Source: Bacteroidota bacterium (lineage in GTDB: Bacteria; Bacteroidota; Bacteroidia; Chitinophagales; Chitinophagaceae). From it: DNA of 37,355 bases. This document shows positions 26,066-35,000 of the stretch, piece after piece (position 1 is the stretch's first letter; every line of letters starts with the position of its first letter). A program made the position numbers and the translations under genes. The DNA lies in contig JAFDXG010000207.1 in the NCBI GenBank assembly GCA_018268105.1, positions 1 to 37,355 on the forward strand. The letters are read 5' to 3'. The notes under the pieces were generated by a model. The model made no database searches and had not been told where the DNA came from. It saw only the letters and a list, made by a program, of their open reading frames with translations.

Positions 26066-27250
26066 TTATTTAAATGCATTTATGCCTGTAATGTCCATTC
26101 CCGTTATAAGCAGGTGTATATCATGGGTGCCTTCGTAAGTGATTACACTCTCAAGATTCATTAAATGCCGCATAACAGAATACTCGCCGGTAATACCCAT
26201 ACCACCAAGTATTTGTCTTGCATTACGACATATATTGGTAGCCACTTCACAACCATTTCGTTTTGCCATACTCACCTGTTGCGCCGTTGCCCTGCCTTCA
26301 TTCATCAATACGGCTACCCTCCAGTTCAGCAATTGTGCCTTTGTAATTTCGGTGATCATCTCGGCAAGTTTTTTTTGCTGTAGTTGAAAGGCTCCAATGG
26401 GTTTGTCAAACTGTATCCTTTCTTTGGAGTAGCGTAAAGCAGTGTCATAGCAATCCATGGCAGCGCCAATTGTTCCCCAGGCTATACCAAACCTGGCTTT
26501 GGTCAAACATCCCAGTGGTCCCTTTAGCCCTTTAGCCCCGGGTAAAATATTTTCTTTAGGCACTTTTACATTGTCGAATACCAGTTCTCCGGTTGCTGAT
26601 GCACGCAGGCTCCATTTGCCATGCGTAGCCGGTGTAGTGAAACCTTCCATTCCACGCTCTACAATCATTCCTCTGATATCACCCTGTTCATCCCTTGCCC
26701 ATACTACAGCTATCTGGGCAAAGGGGGCATTGCTGATCCACATCTTGGAACCATTTAAAACTACATGATCACCTGCATCTTTAATGTTGGAAAGCATACC
26801 GGCGGGATTTGAACCATGATCCGGCTCTGTAAGTCCAAAACAACCAAGCCACTCCCCGCTTGCTAATTTGGGCAGATATTTTTTTCGCTGCTGTTCGCTG
26901 CCATATTCAAATATGGGAAACATTACCAGACTGCCCTGAACCGATGCAGTAGAACGCACACCACTGTCGCCTCTTTCCAGTTCCTGCATCATTAATCCAT
27001 AACTGATATAGTCCAGCCCCGCTCCTCCATACTCCGCGGGAATAGTGGGCCCAAAGCAACCTAATGTTCCGAGTTGTTTTACTATATGCTGGGGAAATTC
27101 AGCTCTTTGTGCATATTCTTCTATAATAGGGGATATCTCTTTTTTTACGTAGTTTCTTACGGACTCGCGGATAAGGAGATGCTCTGCTGATAGCAACTCA
27201 TCGAGCAGCATATAATCCGGGCTTGTAAACTGGTCAGAACGTCCGGCCAT
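26066..27250 (-). CDS. gcdH: Glutaryl-CoA dehydrogenase (acyl-CoA dehydrogenase family)
   Basis: FAD flavoprotein that oxidises and decarboxylates glutaryl-CoA to crotonyl-CoA in lysine and tryptophan breakdown. The 394-residue sequence follows GCDH rather than generic acyl-CoA dehydrogenases: ELERGDSGVRS with Arg99 at the position of the substrate-carboxylate-binding arginine, GCFGLTEPDHGS, SLRASATGELVFD, and VITYEGTHDIH with catalytic base Glu373. These residues match the human enzyme from memory. It is 131 bases downstream of a thiolase that could act on the acetoacetyl-CoA produced later in the pathway. The enoyl-CoA hydratase and hydroxyacyl-CoA dehydrogenase needed in between are not visible. 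Confidence 0.9.
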   Translation of the reverse strand: MAGRSDQFTSPDYMLLDELLSAEHLLIRESVRNYVKKEISPIIEEYAQRAEFPQHIVKQLGTLGCFGPTIPAEYGGAGLDYISYGLMMQELERGDSGVRSTASVQGSLVMFPIFEYGSEQQRKKYLPKLASGEWLGCFGLTEPDHGSNPAGMLSNIKDAGDHVVLNGSKMWISNAPFAQIAVVWARDEQGDIRGMIVERGMEGFTTPATHGKWSLRASATGELVFDNVKVPKENILPGAKGLKGPLGCLTKARFGIAWGTIGAAMDCYDTALRYSKERIQFDKPIGAFQLQQKKLAEMITEITKAQLLNWRVAVLMNEGRATAQQVSMAKRNGCEVATNICRNARQILGGMGITGEYSVMRHLMNLESVITYEGTHDIHLLITGMDITGINAFK

Positions 27251-27381
27251 GGTAGGCTACATATTTTGATTATGTGCTAAGATAGGTAAAACCTGCATTG
27301 AAAAAGAAGCAGTAGCATCAAATAAAATTCTTAATCGGGAAACCAACCTTTTTTACTGTTATATAACCACTGAAAATGTTG

Positions 27382-28560
27382 TCAGTTGATATTTTCAATA
27401 ATACCTGCAATACCCTGTCCCCCACCTACGCATGCAGTAACAATACCATATTTTTTACCGAGCCTTTTCATGTCGTTGGTGATCTGTATAGTGAGTTTGC
27501 AGCCTGTGCAGCCCAGGGGGTGGCCAAGCGAAATTGCGCCGCCATTGATATTTACAATGTCGGGGTTGAGTTCAAGTGTTCTTATTACGGCAATGGATTG
27601 CGAGGCAAATGCTTCATTGAGCTCTATAAGATCAATATCATTTTTTGACATGCCTGTTTGTTTTAAAACCTTAGGTACCGCTTCTACAGGGCCAACGCCC
27701 ATGATCCTGGGATGCACACCCGCAACTGCACAACCTACTAAGCGTGCAATGGGTTTAAGTCCCAGTTCTTTGATCATATTTTCACTCATCACAATAACAA
27801 ATGCCGCACCATCACTGGTTTGTGAAGAGTTGCCTGCAGTAACACTACCGCCTGCGGCAAATACAGGTTTTAATTTGGCAAGAACTTCTGGTGAAGTATC
27901 CGCACGGGGACCTTCATCGGTATCAACTACAAAACTCCTGATTTGTTTTTTCCCTTTTTTATCAATATATACTTCTTCAACGGTTATCGGCAGGATGCCC
28001 GATTTGAAAAATCCATTTTGAATGGCATTTATTGCTTTTATATGCGAATGGTAAGCAAAAGCATCCTGATCTTCACGGCTTACTTTATATTCTTTAGCCA
28101 CGGCTTCAGCAGTCAACCCCATACCGAGGTAAAAGTCAGGCTCGTCTTTGGCAATAGAGTAGGCGGGTACTGTTTTCCAGCCTGCTGTGGGCACCAGGCT
28201 CATGCTTTCTGTACCCCCCGCAATTATACATTCTGCTAAGCCGGTGCGGATTTTGGCGGTAGCTATAGCTATAGTTTCTAGTCCCGAAGCACAGTAACGG
28301 TTTACAGTCATACCAGGAACTTCTACGCCAAGGGCTTTTGCGGCAATCATCCTACCCACCTGCAAACCTTGTTCTGCCTCGGGTACTGCATTTCCTACTA
28401 TAACATCGTCTATTCGTTTATGATCAAGTTGAGGAACCGATGCCATTAAACCCTGTATTACTTCTATAGCCAGATCATCGGGTCGGGTAAAACGGAATCC
28501 CCCTTTTTTTGCTTTGCCTACTGCCGTACGATATCCGGCAACAATATATGCTTCCTGCAT
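27382..28560 (-). CDS. Acetyl-CoA C-acyltransferase (thiolase)
   Basis: Cleaves 3-ketoacyl-CoA with CoA to acetyl-CoA and a shortened acyl-CoA (degradative thiolase). The nucleophile is Cys90 in NRYCASGLETI. His347 in GHPLGCTG and Cys377 in CVGGGQG complete the catalytic set. The length of 392 residues is normal for FadA/AtoB-type enzymes. Chain-length preference cannot be read from sequence by eye, so no gene symbol is given. The gene is followed by glutaryl-CoA dehydrogenase on the same strand, so a role in amino-acid or fatty-acid degradation is likely. The start MQEAYIVAGYRTAVGK is standard. Confidence 0.94.
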   Translation of the reverse strand: MQEAYIVAGYRTAVGKAKKGGFRFTRPDDLAIEVIQGLMASVPQLDHKRIDDVIVGNAVPEAEQGLQVGRMIAAKALGVEVPGMTVNRYCASGLETIAIATAKIRTGLAECIIAGGTESMSLVPTAGWKTVPAYSIAKDEPDFYLGMGLTAEAVAKEYKVSREDQDAFAYHSHIKAINAIQNGFFKSGILPITVEEVYIDKKGKKQIRSFVVDTDEGPRADTSPEVLAKLKPVFAAGGSVTAGNSSQTSDGAAFVIVMSENMIKELGLKPIARLVGCAVAGVHPRIMGVGPVEAVPKVLKQTGMSKNDIDLIELNEAFASQSIAVIRTLELNPDIVNINGGAISLGHPLGCTGCKLTIQITNDMKRLGKKYGIVTACVGGGQGIAGIIENIN

Positions 28561-28660
28561 GGTATGTAAAATTTAGTTGTTTATGCAACTTTGTGAATCA
28601 AAGTTAGTATTCTGATACAGGAATGCAAAATATGGTTGATTTGATGTTGGCCTTGCTGAA

Positions 28661-29443
28661 TTATTTTTTATATACCCTTATATAATCTACCATAAAAACA
28701 TCAGGGAAAACTGTACGTTCGAGGTCTTTTAATTCATTGGGAAGTTCCATACTCAGGATAATATATTCTTCAGTTTGTGATATCCCTTCAGTGATTTCAT
28801 AAAACTTATAACCGTCAATATAAAATATATATTTTTCGGGAGTCCATTCCAGTGCAAAAGTGTGAAACCCTTTACTTACTCCTTTCAGGTAACTTTGATA
28901 ACCATGAGTAGTATGCTGATTGAGCCCATATGGACCCCAATGTACATTGTGCGAAACAATATCTGGTCCAAGCTTTTTAAAAAATTCCATGATATCAATT
29001 TCGGCACCGTTAACAACCGGATTATCTCCTTCTGATAATTTAGGCGATTGCAGCCAGAATGCGGCCCAGTTGCCTGCAGATCGTTGCAGTTCGGCCCTGC
29101 ATTCAAAATAACCGTATTTTGTCATAAACCTGTTTTGTGTACCTACCGCGCTGATAAGAATACTATCACCCTCTTTTAATGCAAATAATTTGAGAAACCC
29201 ATCCGACACCGATACCGCCTTCGGTGATACATAACCGGTAGCTCTTTTACCAACGCCACGTATTTCCCATTTGGAAGTATCCAATGCTTCATCGTTGAAC
29301 TCATCCTGCCAGATTAATTTAGTATATCCGAGCGATTGCGGGGTATATTTTTGTACAGAAACAGGGCCTTGTGCCGGTCTTTGTGCCTGGCACACCGGTA
29401 TTAGAAAAATAGCAAGGGCAAATGTTGAAAGATAAGTTTTCAT
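28661..29443 (-). CDS. Glycoside hydrolase family 16 protein, secreted
   Basis: A beta-glucanase-like enzyme with the beta-jelly-roll fold. The retaining catalytic signature is ExDxxE: Glu148, Asp150 and Glu153 in GAEIDIMEFF. The signal peptide (MKTYLSTFALAIFLIPVCQA) ends before QRPAQG at residue 21. Substrate-groove strands WQDEFN, KYGYFECRAEL and WTPEKYIFYIDGYKFYE are typical of GH16 laminarinases and licheninases. The exact polysaccharide (beta-1,3 or mixed-linkage glucan, agar or carrageenan) is not determined. No T9SS tail is present, so it is probably periplasmic. It stands alone, with no polysaccharide-utilisation genes beside it. Confidence 0.93.
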   Translation of the reverse strand: MKTYLSTFALAIFLIPVCQAQRPAQGPVSVQKYTPQSLGYTKLIWQDEFNDEALDTSKWEIRGVGKRATGYVSPKAVSVSDGFLKLFALKEGDSILISAVGTQNRFMTKYGYFECRAELQRSAGNWAAFWLQSPKLSEGDNPVVNGAEIDIMEFFKKLGPDIVSHNVHWGPYGLNQHTTHGYQSYLKGVSKGFHTFALEWTPEKYIFYIDGYKFYEITEGISQTEEYIILSMELPNELKDLERTVFPDVFMVDYIRVYKK

Positions 29444-29566
29444 AAACAGAATACAGCAAAGTAATGAAAACTTTCCGTATTGCTGTGTTGAGATTTCTAA
29501 CGTTACCGGATACTGTGTTAATAAATGAATTGTATAAAATAATTTACCGGAGCATTTTTGGGCAAA

Positions 29567-29845
29567 TCAATTTCTTTGAGCATCACCAGGTATCTCACAG
29601 CTCCCTTCTTCCAAACATCTTCGGGGCCGAAAAAATCCGGTTACAAAAAGAACTGTACCAAAGAGGATAGCAGGCCAGCCACCCTGGTTGAAGTAATATA
29701 TCCCACCTCCAATAAAAAGTGCGCCCAGACCCCAGCGGATAATCCGGCTGAACCAGATCACTGTTTTATCCGATTTGTTGCGGTCTGTCGATGATGTAAG
29801 GTTTGTCTGCAACAATGGTGATATATCAGTCTTTTTTTTGTTCAT
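29567..29845 (-). CDS. Small membrane protein with Cys-containing tail, third gene of the sulfur module
   Basis: A 92-residue protein with a hydrophilic N terminus, two hydrophobic segments (about 38-52 and 54-67, IIRWGLGALFIGGGIYYF and WPAILFGTVLFVTGFF), and a tail RPRRCLEEGSCE with two Cys. The general form resembles YgaP/DUF2892-type membrane modules, but I cannot assign the family. The start at 29845 is chosen because the 46-residue upstream extension to 29983 lies inside the preceding gene and reads like an off-frame sequence. It overlaps the preceding gene by 20 bases, pointing to translational coupling. Confidence 0.65.
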   Translation of the reverse strand: MNKKKTDISPLLQTNLTSSTDRNKSDKTVIWFSRIIRWGLGALFIGGGIYYFNQGGWPAILFGTVLFVTGFFRPRRCLEEGSCEIPGDAQRN

Positions 29846-30032
29846 TGGTTTTGAATATATTGAAAAGCAACGCTCCCATAATGGCAAAGTAAACCATACT
29901 ATTGCGCGGATTGGAAGTAATGGGGCAGGTGCCTGTGGTGCATCCAATAAATTTCCAGTAGAGGTATCCGCCCAATGCACCAATGGCGGCTCCTATGATA
30001 TACAATTTATTTTTCAGCGTCCACTGTTTCAT
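29826..30032 (-). CDS. DUF6132-like small membrane protein
   Basis: A 68-residue protein with two hydrophobic stretches: LYIIGAAIGALGGYLYWKFIG (about 10-30) and NSMVYFAIMGALLF (about 44-57). Between them lies a CTTGTCPITSNP loop whose CxxxxC arrangement is typical of the DUF6132 family (assignment from memory of this motif). Such proteins recur beside YgaP/DUF2892 genes and MBL-rhodanese proteins in Bacteroidota. The gene overlaps the upstream gene by 26 bases and the downstream one by 20. The two Cys could handle persulfide or metal, but this is inference. Confidence 0.75.
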   Translation of the reverse strand: MKQWTLKNKLYIIGAAIGALGGYLYWKFIGCTTGTCPITSNPRNSMVYFAIMGALLFNIFKTNEQKKD

Positions 30033-30258
30033 AACTTATTTCTTTCGGGATCTCATTTGATTTCAATTTGGTTTGACCTGCACTGCAACTATTGACGCCA
30101 CAGCACCCGATATTCATTACCGACATAATCATCAACAGCACACCTGCAGCACCAAGTAAGTTGTCTTTCATTATTATTGCCTGCCATAATGCTGCTATAC
30201 CAGCCAGTAGCCTTACTATGCGCATAAAACTCCAGTTACTCTTAATGGTACTCCACAT
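30007..30258 (-). CDS. YgaP/DUF2892-like membrane protein
   Basis: An 83-residue protein with an N-terminal hydrophobic segment (RIVRLLAGIAALWQAIIM) and a second (LLGAAGVLLMIMSVMNIGCC), followed by Cys-rich CCGVNSCS and a hydrophilic tail. The short charged start MWSTIKSNWSFMRIVR and the GxxxLxxG core fit the DUF2892 membrane part of YgaP, which in E. coli is fused to a rhodanese. Here the rhodanese is a separate gene 18 bases upstream, so the pair looks like a split version (inference). The stop region overlaps the next gene by 26 bases. Confidence 0.75.
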   Translation of the reverse strand: MWSTIKSNWSFMRIVRLLAGIAALWQAIIMKDNLLGAAGVLLMIMSVMNIGCCGVNSCSAGQTKLKSNEIPKEISYETVDAEK

Positions 30259-30276
30259 ATAGTATGTATTTTGTTT

Positions 30277-31695
30277 TTATAAAAGAGTGGTTGGGCAAAC
30301 GTAATCACTTATCTTAAAGTTGCCACTATCTTTAATAGCTTTAAACCCACCCTTTATATCCACCAGGTTATCATATCCCCTTGCTTTGAGTGTGGAATTG
30401 AATATCATTGACCGGTAACCTCCTGCACAATGTACATAATAAGTTTTGTTGCGATCGAGCATCGGCATGTGGTCGTTGATGTCGTCCAGGGGAGTATTTT
30501 CTGCATTCAGCAGGTGTTCGCTGTCATACTCACTTTTTTTCCTCACGTCAAGTATATTCACTTCTTCTTTTTTCTGAATGTCGGCCAGTTCATCTGCGGA
30601 TACAGACCGGATGGAATCAATTTCTTTACCTGCTTTTTTCCATGATGCAAACCCACCTTTGAGATAACCGATCGTAAAATCATAACCCACCCTTGCCAGC
30701 CTGGTAATCACTTCTTCTTCCCTTCCTTCGTCAGTTATCAGTAATATCTCCTGCCTGATATCGGGGATCATTGCGCCTACCCACGGTGCAAAATTGCCGT
30801 CAATGCCAATATTGATAGCGTTGGGAATAAATCCTTTTGCAAATACCTGTGCATCTCTGGTATCAAGTATCAGTGCCCCGGTTTCGTTTGCTGCAACTTC
30901 AAATGCATCCGGGCTGAAGGCATGCTGACCGCGTTCAAGTACTTTGTCTATACTTTCATAGCCTTTTATATTCATCATCACATTCAGTGGAAAATATGAA
31001 GGTGGTGTAGTAAGTCCGGTAGTCACTTCTTTAATGAATTCTTCTTTCGTCATATCTGCGCGCAATGCATAATTAGTTTGTTTCTGATGTCCAAGAGTAT
31101 CAGTAGTTTCTTTGCTCATGTTTTTGCCACAGGCACTCCCTGCTCCATGTGCAGGATATATCACCACATCGTCTGGCAGGGTCATAATTTTATTCCGTAA
31201 TGAATTAAAAAGATGAGCTGCGAGTACTTCCTGTGTAAGTTCTGCCTTTATCTTTTGTGCCAGATCGGGCCGGCCTACATCACCTATAAAAAGGGTATCG
31301 CCGCTGAAAAGTGCAACAGGTTTTCCTTTCTCATTCTTCAACAGGTAACAACTGCTTTCCATAGTATGGCCGGGTGTATGAATAACTTCTATTGTTATTT
31401 TACCGACTTTCAATGTTTCTCCGTCTTTGGCAATATGAGCATCAAAAGCAGGTTGTGCCAGGGGTCCATATACAATAGTTGCCCCGGTTTTTTTTGCCAG
31501 ATCGAGATGACCCGATACAAAGTCAGCATGAAAATGTGTTTCCAGTACATATTTTATGGTTGCATTATTGCGTGCTGCTTTTTGAATATAGGGCGCTACT
31601 TCACGCAATGGATCTATTACCACAGCTTCATTACCGCTTTGTATATAATATGCCCCCTGTGCCAGGCATCCTGTATAAATTTGTTCTATAGTCAT
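30277..31695 (-). CDS. CstB-like persulfide dioxygenase-rhodanese fusion
   Basis: A 472-residue fusion. The N-terminal metallo-beta-lactamase domain (about 1-240) has THFHADFVSGH (His54, His56, Asp58), TPGH with His110, SGDTLF and PAHGAGS, as in ETHE1/CstB persulfide dioxygenases. A middle rhodanese-like domain (about 255-360) lacks an active-site Cys (LLITDEGREEE at its loop) and is a pseudo-rhodanese. The C-terminal rhodanese (about 370-472) keeps Cys423 in HCAGGYRS. This order matches staphylococcal CstB, which turns persulfide plus sulfite into thiosulfate. The ATG at 31695 (MTIEQIYTGC) is preferred, since the frame to 31758 runs through the promoter and operator. It is the first gene of a four-gene module. 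Confidence 0.92.
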   Translation of the reverse strand: MTIEQIYTGCLAQGAYYIQSGNEAVVIDPLREVAPYIQKAARNNATIKYVLETHFHADFVSGHLDLAKKTGATIVYGPLAQPAFDAHIAKDGETLKVGKITIEVIHTPGHTMESSCYLLKNEKGKPVALFSGDTLFIGDVGRPDLAQKIKAELTQEVLAAHLFNSLRNKIMTLPDDVVIYPAHGAGSACGKNMSKETTDTLGHQKQTNYALRADMTKEEFIKEVTTGLTTPPSYFPLNVMMNIKGYESIDKVLERGQHAFSPDAFEVAANETGALILDTRDAQVFAKGFIPNAINIGIDGNFAPWVGAMIPDIRQEILLITDEGREEEVITRLARVGYDFTIGYLKGGFASWKKAGKEIDSIRSVSADELADIQKKEEVNILDVRKKSEYDSEHLLNAENTPLDDINDHMPMLDRNKTYYVHCAGGYRSMIFNSTLKARGYDNLVDIKGGFKAIKDSGNFKISDYVCPTTLL

Positions 31696-31714
31696 CTCGT
31701 TGAGGTTTATCGTG

Positions 31715-31722
31715 CAAATTTG
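31715..31722 (-). promoter_or_regulatory. Candidate proximal -7 box for the sulfur module
   Basis: CAAATTTG on the - strand matches TAnnTTTG at all defined positions but the first. If used, transcription would start near 31711 and the Crp/Fnr-like dyad centre would fall at about -40, a class II activator position. Confidence 0.3.
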
Positions 31723-31743
31723 AGAATAATATCTTCGCTGTAA

Positions 31744-31759
31744 AGTGACAATGGTCACA
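31744..31759. promoter_or_regulatory. Crp/Fnr-like operator upstream of the CstB-like gene
   Basis: On the - strand TGTGACCATTGTCACT differs from the TGTGA-N6-TCACA consensus only in the last base. It is nested in outer inverted repeats TCGCTGT (31735-31741) and ACAGCGA (31759-31765). It lies 49-64 bases before the preferred start of the CstB-like gene. The regulator itself is not in the window. Confidence 0.6.
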
Positions 31760-31786
31760 CAGCGATATTTGTAAACAATTCTTTTG

Positions 31787-31794
31787 CAAATATA
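31787..31794 (-). promoter_or_regulatory. Candidate distal -7 box for the sulfur module
   Basis: TATATTTG on the - strand is a perfect TAnnTTTG match, but no TTG lies at the proper distance upstream. If used, the Crp/Fnr-like site would lie downstream of the start of transcription, in a repressor position. Confidence 0.35.
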
Positions 31795-32066
31795 CCATTA
31801 TCGGTCAAATAGGTGAGTAGCGGGAATCGGAGAAGCAAAGTAAACAAATTTCAAATTATTGCACCAGATGGGTTAATATTATTATAAAAAGCAAAAACTT
31901 CCTGGTCTTTTTACATCCTCCACGTTGGACAATATTTCACAAACCAAAAACCTTAAACTCCAAATCCCAAACCTTTCAAAATAGCAAAGGTTCCTAATCC
32001 CTGTTGAACCTTTTTTACAAAGCCCGCCAGGGTTGGAACCTTTCTCTGTCAACAACCGGCCGTCCA
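31795..32066. other. Noncoding gap between the T9SS protein gene and the sulfur module
   Basis: No gene seen. From about 31930 to 31985 the DNA is a low-complexity run of CAAACC/AAACC-type words on +. The part next to the giant gene holds nested inverted repeats described separately. Confidence 0.4.
31986..32043 (-). terminator. Nested inverted repeats downstream of the T9SS gene
   Basis: AAAGGTTCC (31986-31994) pairs with GGAACCTTT (32035-32043), and inside it CCCTG (31999-32003) with CAGGG (32028-32032). A third arm GAACCTTT (32006-32013) could also pair with the first arm. It starts 23 bases after the stop of the giant gene, so a 3'-end structure or terminator is likely, but there is no good T-tract on the - strand. 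Confidence 0.45.
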
Positions 32067-35000
32067 CTATTCCTTCATGATGCGAATCTGCTTTGTTTGA
32101 ATGTTATTGTAATACCTGATGATGTATATTCCCGAAGTGATATTACCCAATTGTATTACCATGTTATTAGCTGAAGTTTTCACTTGCTGCAGTCGTTTCC
32201 CATCAATGGTAACTAACTCAAGAATACCACCAGGCATTATCCCTTTTACAGTTATAGAGTTTCTTGCCGGATTGGGATAGGCTTGTAGTTCCATTTTCCC
32301 GGCAACACTAAGTTTTCTTACAGCCGAATAAGTGAATTTCCCATCAATATCCGTCATCTTCAACCGGTAATAATTATCGCCGGGCTGCAATCCGGAATGA
32401 ATAAAGCTATAGTGCTGTAGTCCTGTAATATTGTTTGCCATCACTTTTCCGATTACTGAAAAGTCTCTGCCATTTGTACTGTATTCAATATCGAAATGAC
32501 TGGTATTAACTTCATCAGTAGTTTCCCATTTGAGCAAAGCTTCTTCATGCTGTTGTGTTGCTTCAAACTGCAGCAAACGAAGTGGTAGTGCATTGTTGAT
32601 GTCGGTTATGGTAAAAGGAGAGAAGCTGCTATAACCTTCCTGTGATTTTGAGAACCTTCCGGCAGTATCTGTCATTGCAGCGCCAAATGTTCCCATTTGC
32701 CATGTAGTGAGATAGTGGGCCGCTGCCGACTGAGTCCGGTTAAAACCAGGTTGTTCATCCTGCTGGTACCAGAGGAAAGTAAGAATAGCATTGCTGCCGC
32801 CAGGTGTCTGCTCCTCAATGAACCAGGTACGGTTTACATTACCGGTTCTTACCGTATCACCATTGTCTCCTCTCTGCAATACATACGGTACAATTTTTAC
32901 ACTAAAGTTGTCCGGGGTACCACTGTTTGCAATTTTCACAAAATTGCCATGGCTTGTATCCACTGCAACCGGGAACACATTTTCTGTATTGTTGTTTACC
33001 AGTTTCAGCTTACCGGTTCCATCTGTTACAATGAAATGAGCCGTGTCTGCATTCAGTATTTCTCCATTTACTGTGAGATCAAAATTGCCCAATAATAATT
33101 TGCCGCCAATCCAGCCTGGCACATCATCGGGTATACCCTGTCTCAAATCAAGGTTGCCATTTACTACAACATTTCTTGTCAATGGAGCGATGGTTGAGAA
33201 GTTAAGTGTATCACTGTTGTTCAGTAAATTGTATTCTACTGGTGTGCAGTTTACAATTTCAGCAATAACTTTTCCTTTTATCAGGTCCATATACATCTTC
33301 CTGCTGACGATGGTATTGGCTCCCGCGCTCAGGGTGAATGGTACACTGTCTATAGCATGTAACCCATTGTTTCTGTCCAGTATCATGAAGCGTACCCATG
33401 CCGAACCATCCACTGTTCCGTTGTTAATAATGGAATAGGAAATTGTAACACTGTCACCTGCCCTGAATCCGTTCGGATTAAATCTTATGGATTGTGCAAA
33501 GCGTTTTGCCATATCAGGCGCTTCACCTACTATTAGTGCACGTGTAGCTTCATTGTTGAACTCATTTTCTTCATTCATCGTATTTAAAGGGTCTACCACT
33601 ATCTTCATAATTTTTGTTCCCTGTAATGCAGATGAATAGGTAACAGTAGCCTGCACTGTAGTATCCCTGCCCGGGGTAATGGCATTGAATGGTACATCAT
33701 CTCCCAGTTGCACATCATCCACAAAGAACCGCATTACATTGGCAGTGCTGACTTTACCGCCTGCATTGCGAACCGTACCTACAATGGTGATGTTTTGTGC
33801 AGGCAATGGATTCAGGCTGCTGGGTGAAATATACTGCGATAATACTTCCAGGTCAGGCTTGCTGTCGGTTACCCGTATATGATAGTACCCTATATTGTTT
33901 GTTTCATCTGCTTCACAAACCGTATTCAATGAATCTGCAACTACACGAATCTGATAGTCCCCGGGTGTACTGAACATATAGGAGAATGCACCATGTGCTG
34001 CGAACGACTCACCGGCTTTAACTGTGGCAATTGTTTCCTTACCTATTTCAACACTGTTTAATAAATAATGAACCTGTACATTCTCTGCATCCCTGATTCC
34101 CATATTGCGTATGGCAGGGAAGAAATTGCCGGTATTATTTACCCGGACTATGGCAGGGTTGGCTGATGATCCTGTTTCGCCTGGTGTCTGGTAGGGCTTC
34201 AAATCAGGACTTAGCGGAACCGTTTTGATGTTGTTGCTTTCGTTTGACTCAACAACTGAGTTATCGCTGTCAACAAATACTTCCAGTACGTCGTTGCAGG
34301 TGTTGATACTACCGGTAACTGTGTATGAATCCGATGTAAAAATTGCAGAGCCATCGTCGCTAAGTCCGGAGACCGGTATTTTATTGCCTACCTGCACACC
34401 ATTTACTGTAAATCTTACATTGAAACCTCCTGTAGCTTTACCTGTGTTTTTAACAACGGCTTTGAATTGTGTCTGTGAGCCATTATTCATAAGAGATGGG
34501 GTGGCAGAGACATCGGTAATCTTTAAGTCCGGCGCTATTACTGTAAAATTGAATGTAAAGATGTTGTTGTTTTCGTCTGACTCTGTCACTTCTTCATCTT
34601 CGTCAACAACCACTTTAATAGCATGCACTCCAGGTGTCATAGCCGGATCGGAATAAGTGACGGTTTTGAAATCGCCTCCGGCAAGGGATGAGATGTTCTC
34701 TGTTTTAATTAGGGTTGTACCATCATAAATTTTCACTTTAAAGTTACCTGCCGATATGCAGTTCAGGTTGATTACGTCAAAGCGGAAAGAGGTATAACCG
34801 GTTTGATAAAAATTCTGAGCACTCAGATCCGGTGTGTTGGAGCTTGGTGTAACGATAACATTTTTATCAATTGTGTATGTAATATAATGTGGACGAATAG
34901 TGGCAGTATTCGGTATTTGTTCATACTCTACATACGTGTACACCAACTGGGCGCTGATGTTTACCGGATCGGTACTTTGCGGTATCTGCCAGGGCAATAA

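Noticed and set aside
27386..28021. 211-codon + strand frame opposite the thiolase
   Set aside because: Antisense shadow of a well-supported enzyme gene, with no domain of its own.
29846..29983. 46-residue N-terminal extension of the 92-residue membrane protein
   Set aside because: It lies within the DUF6132-like gene in another frame and has no family-like sequence; the ATG at 29845 is more credible.
31696..31758. 21-residue N-terminal extension of the CstB-like protein
   Set aside because: It would cover the Crp/Fnr-like operator and promoter boxes, and the family starts at MTIEQIYTGC.
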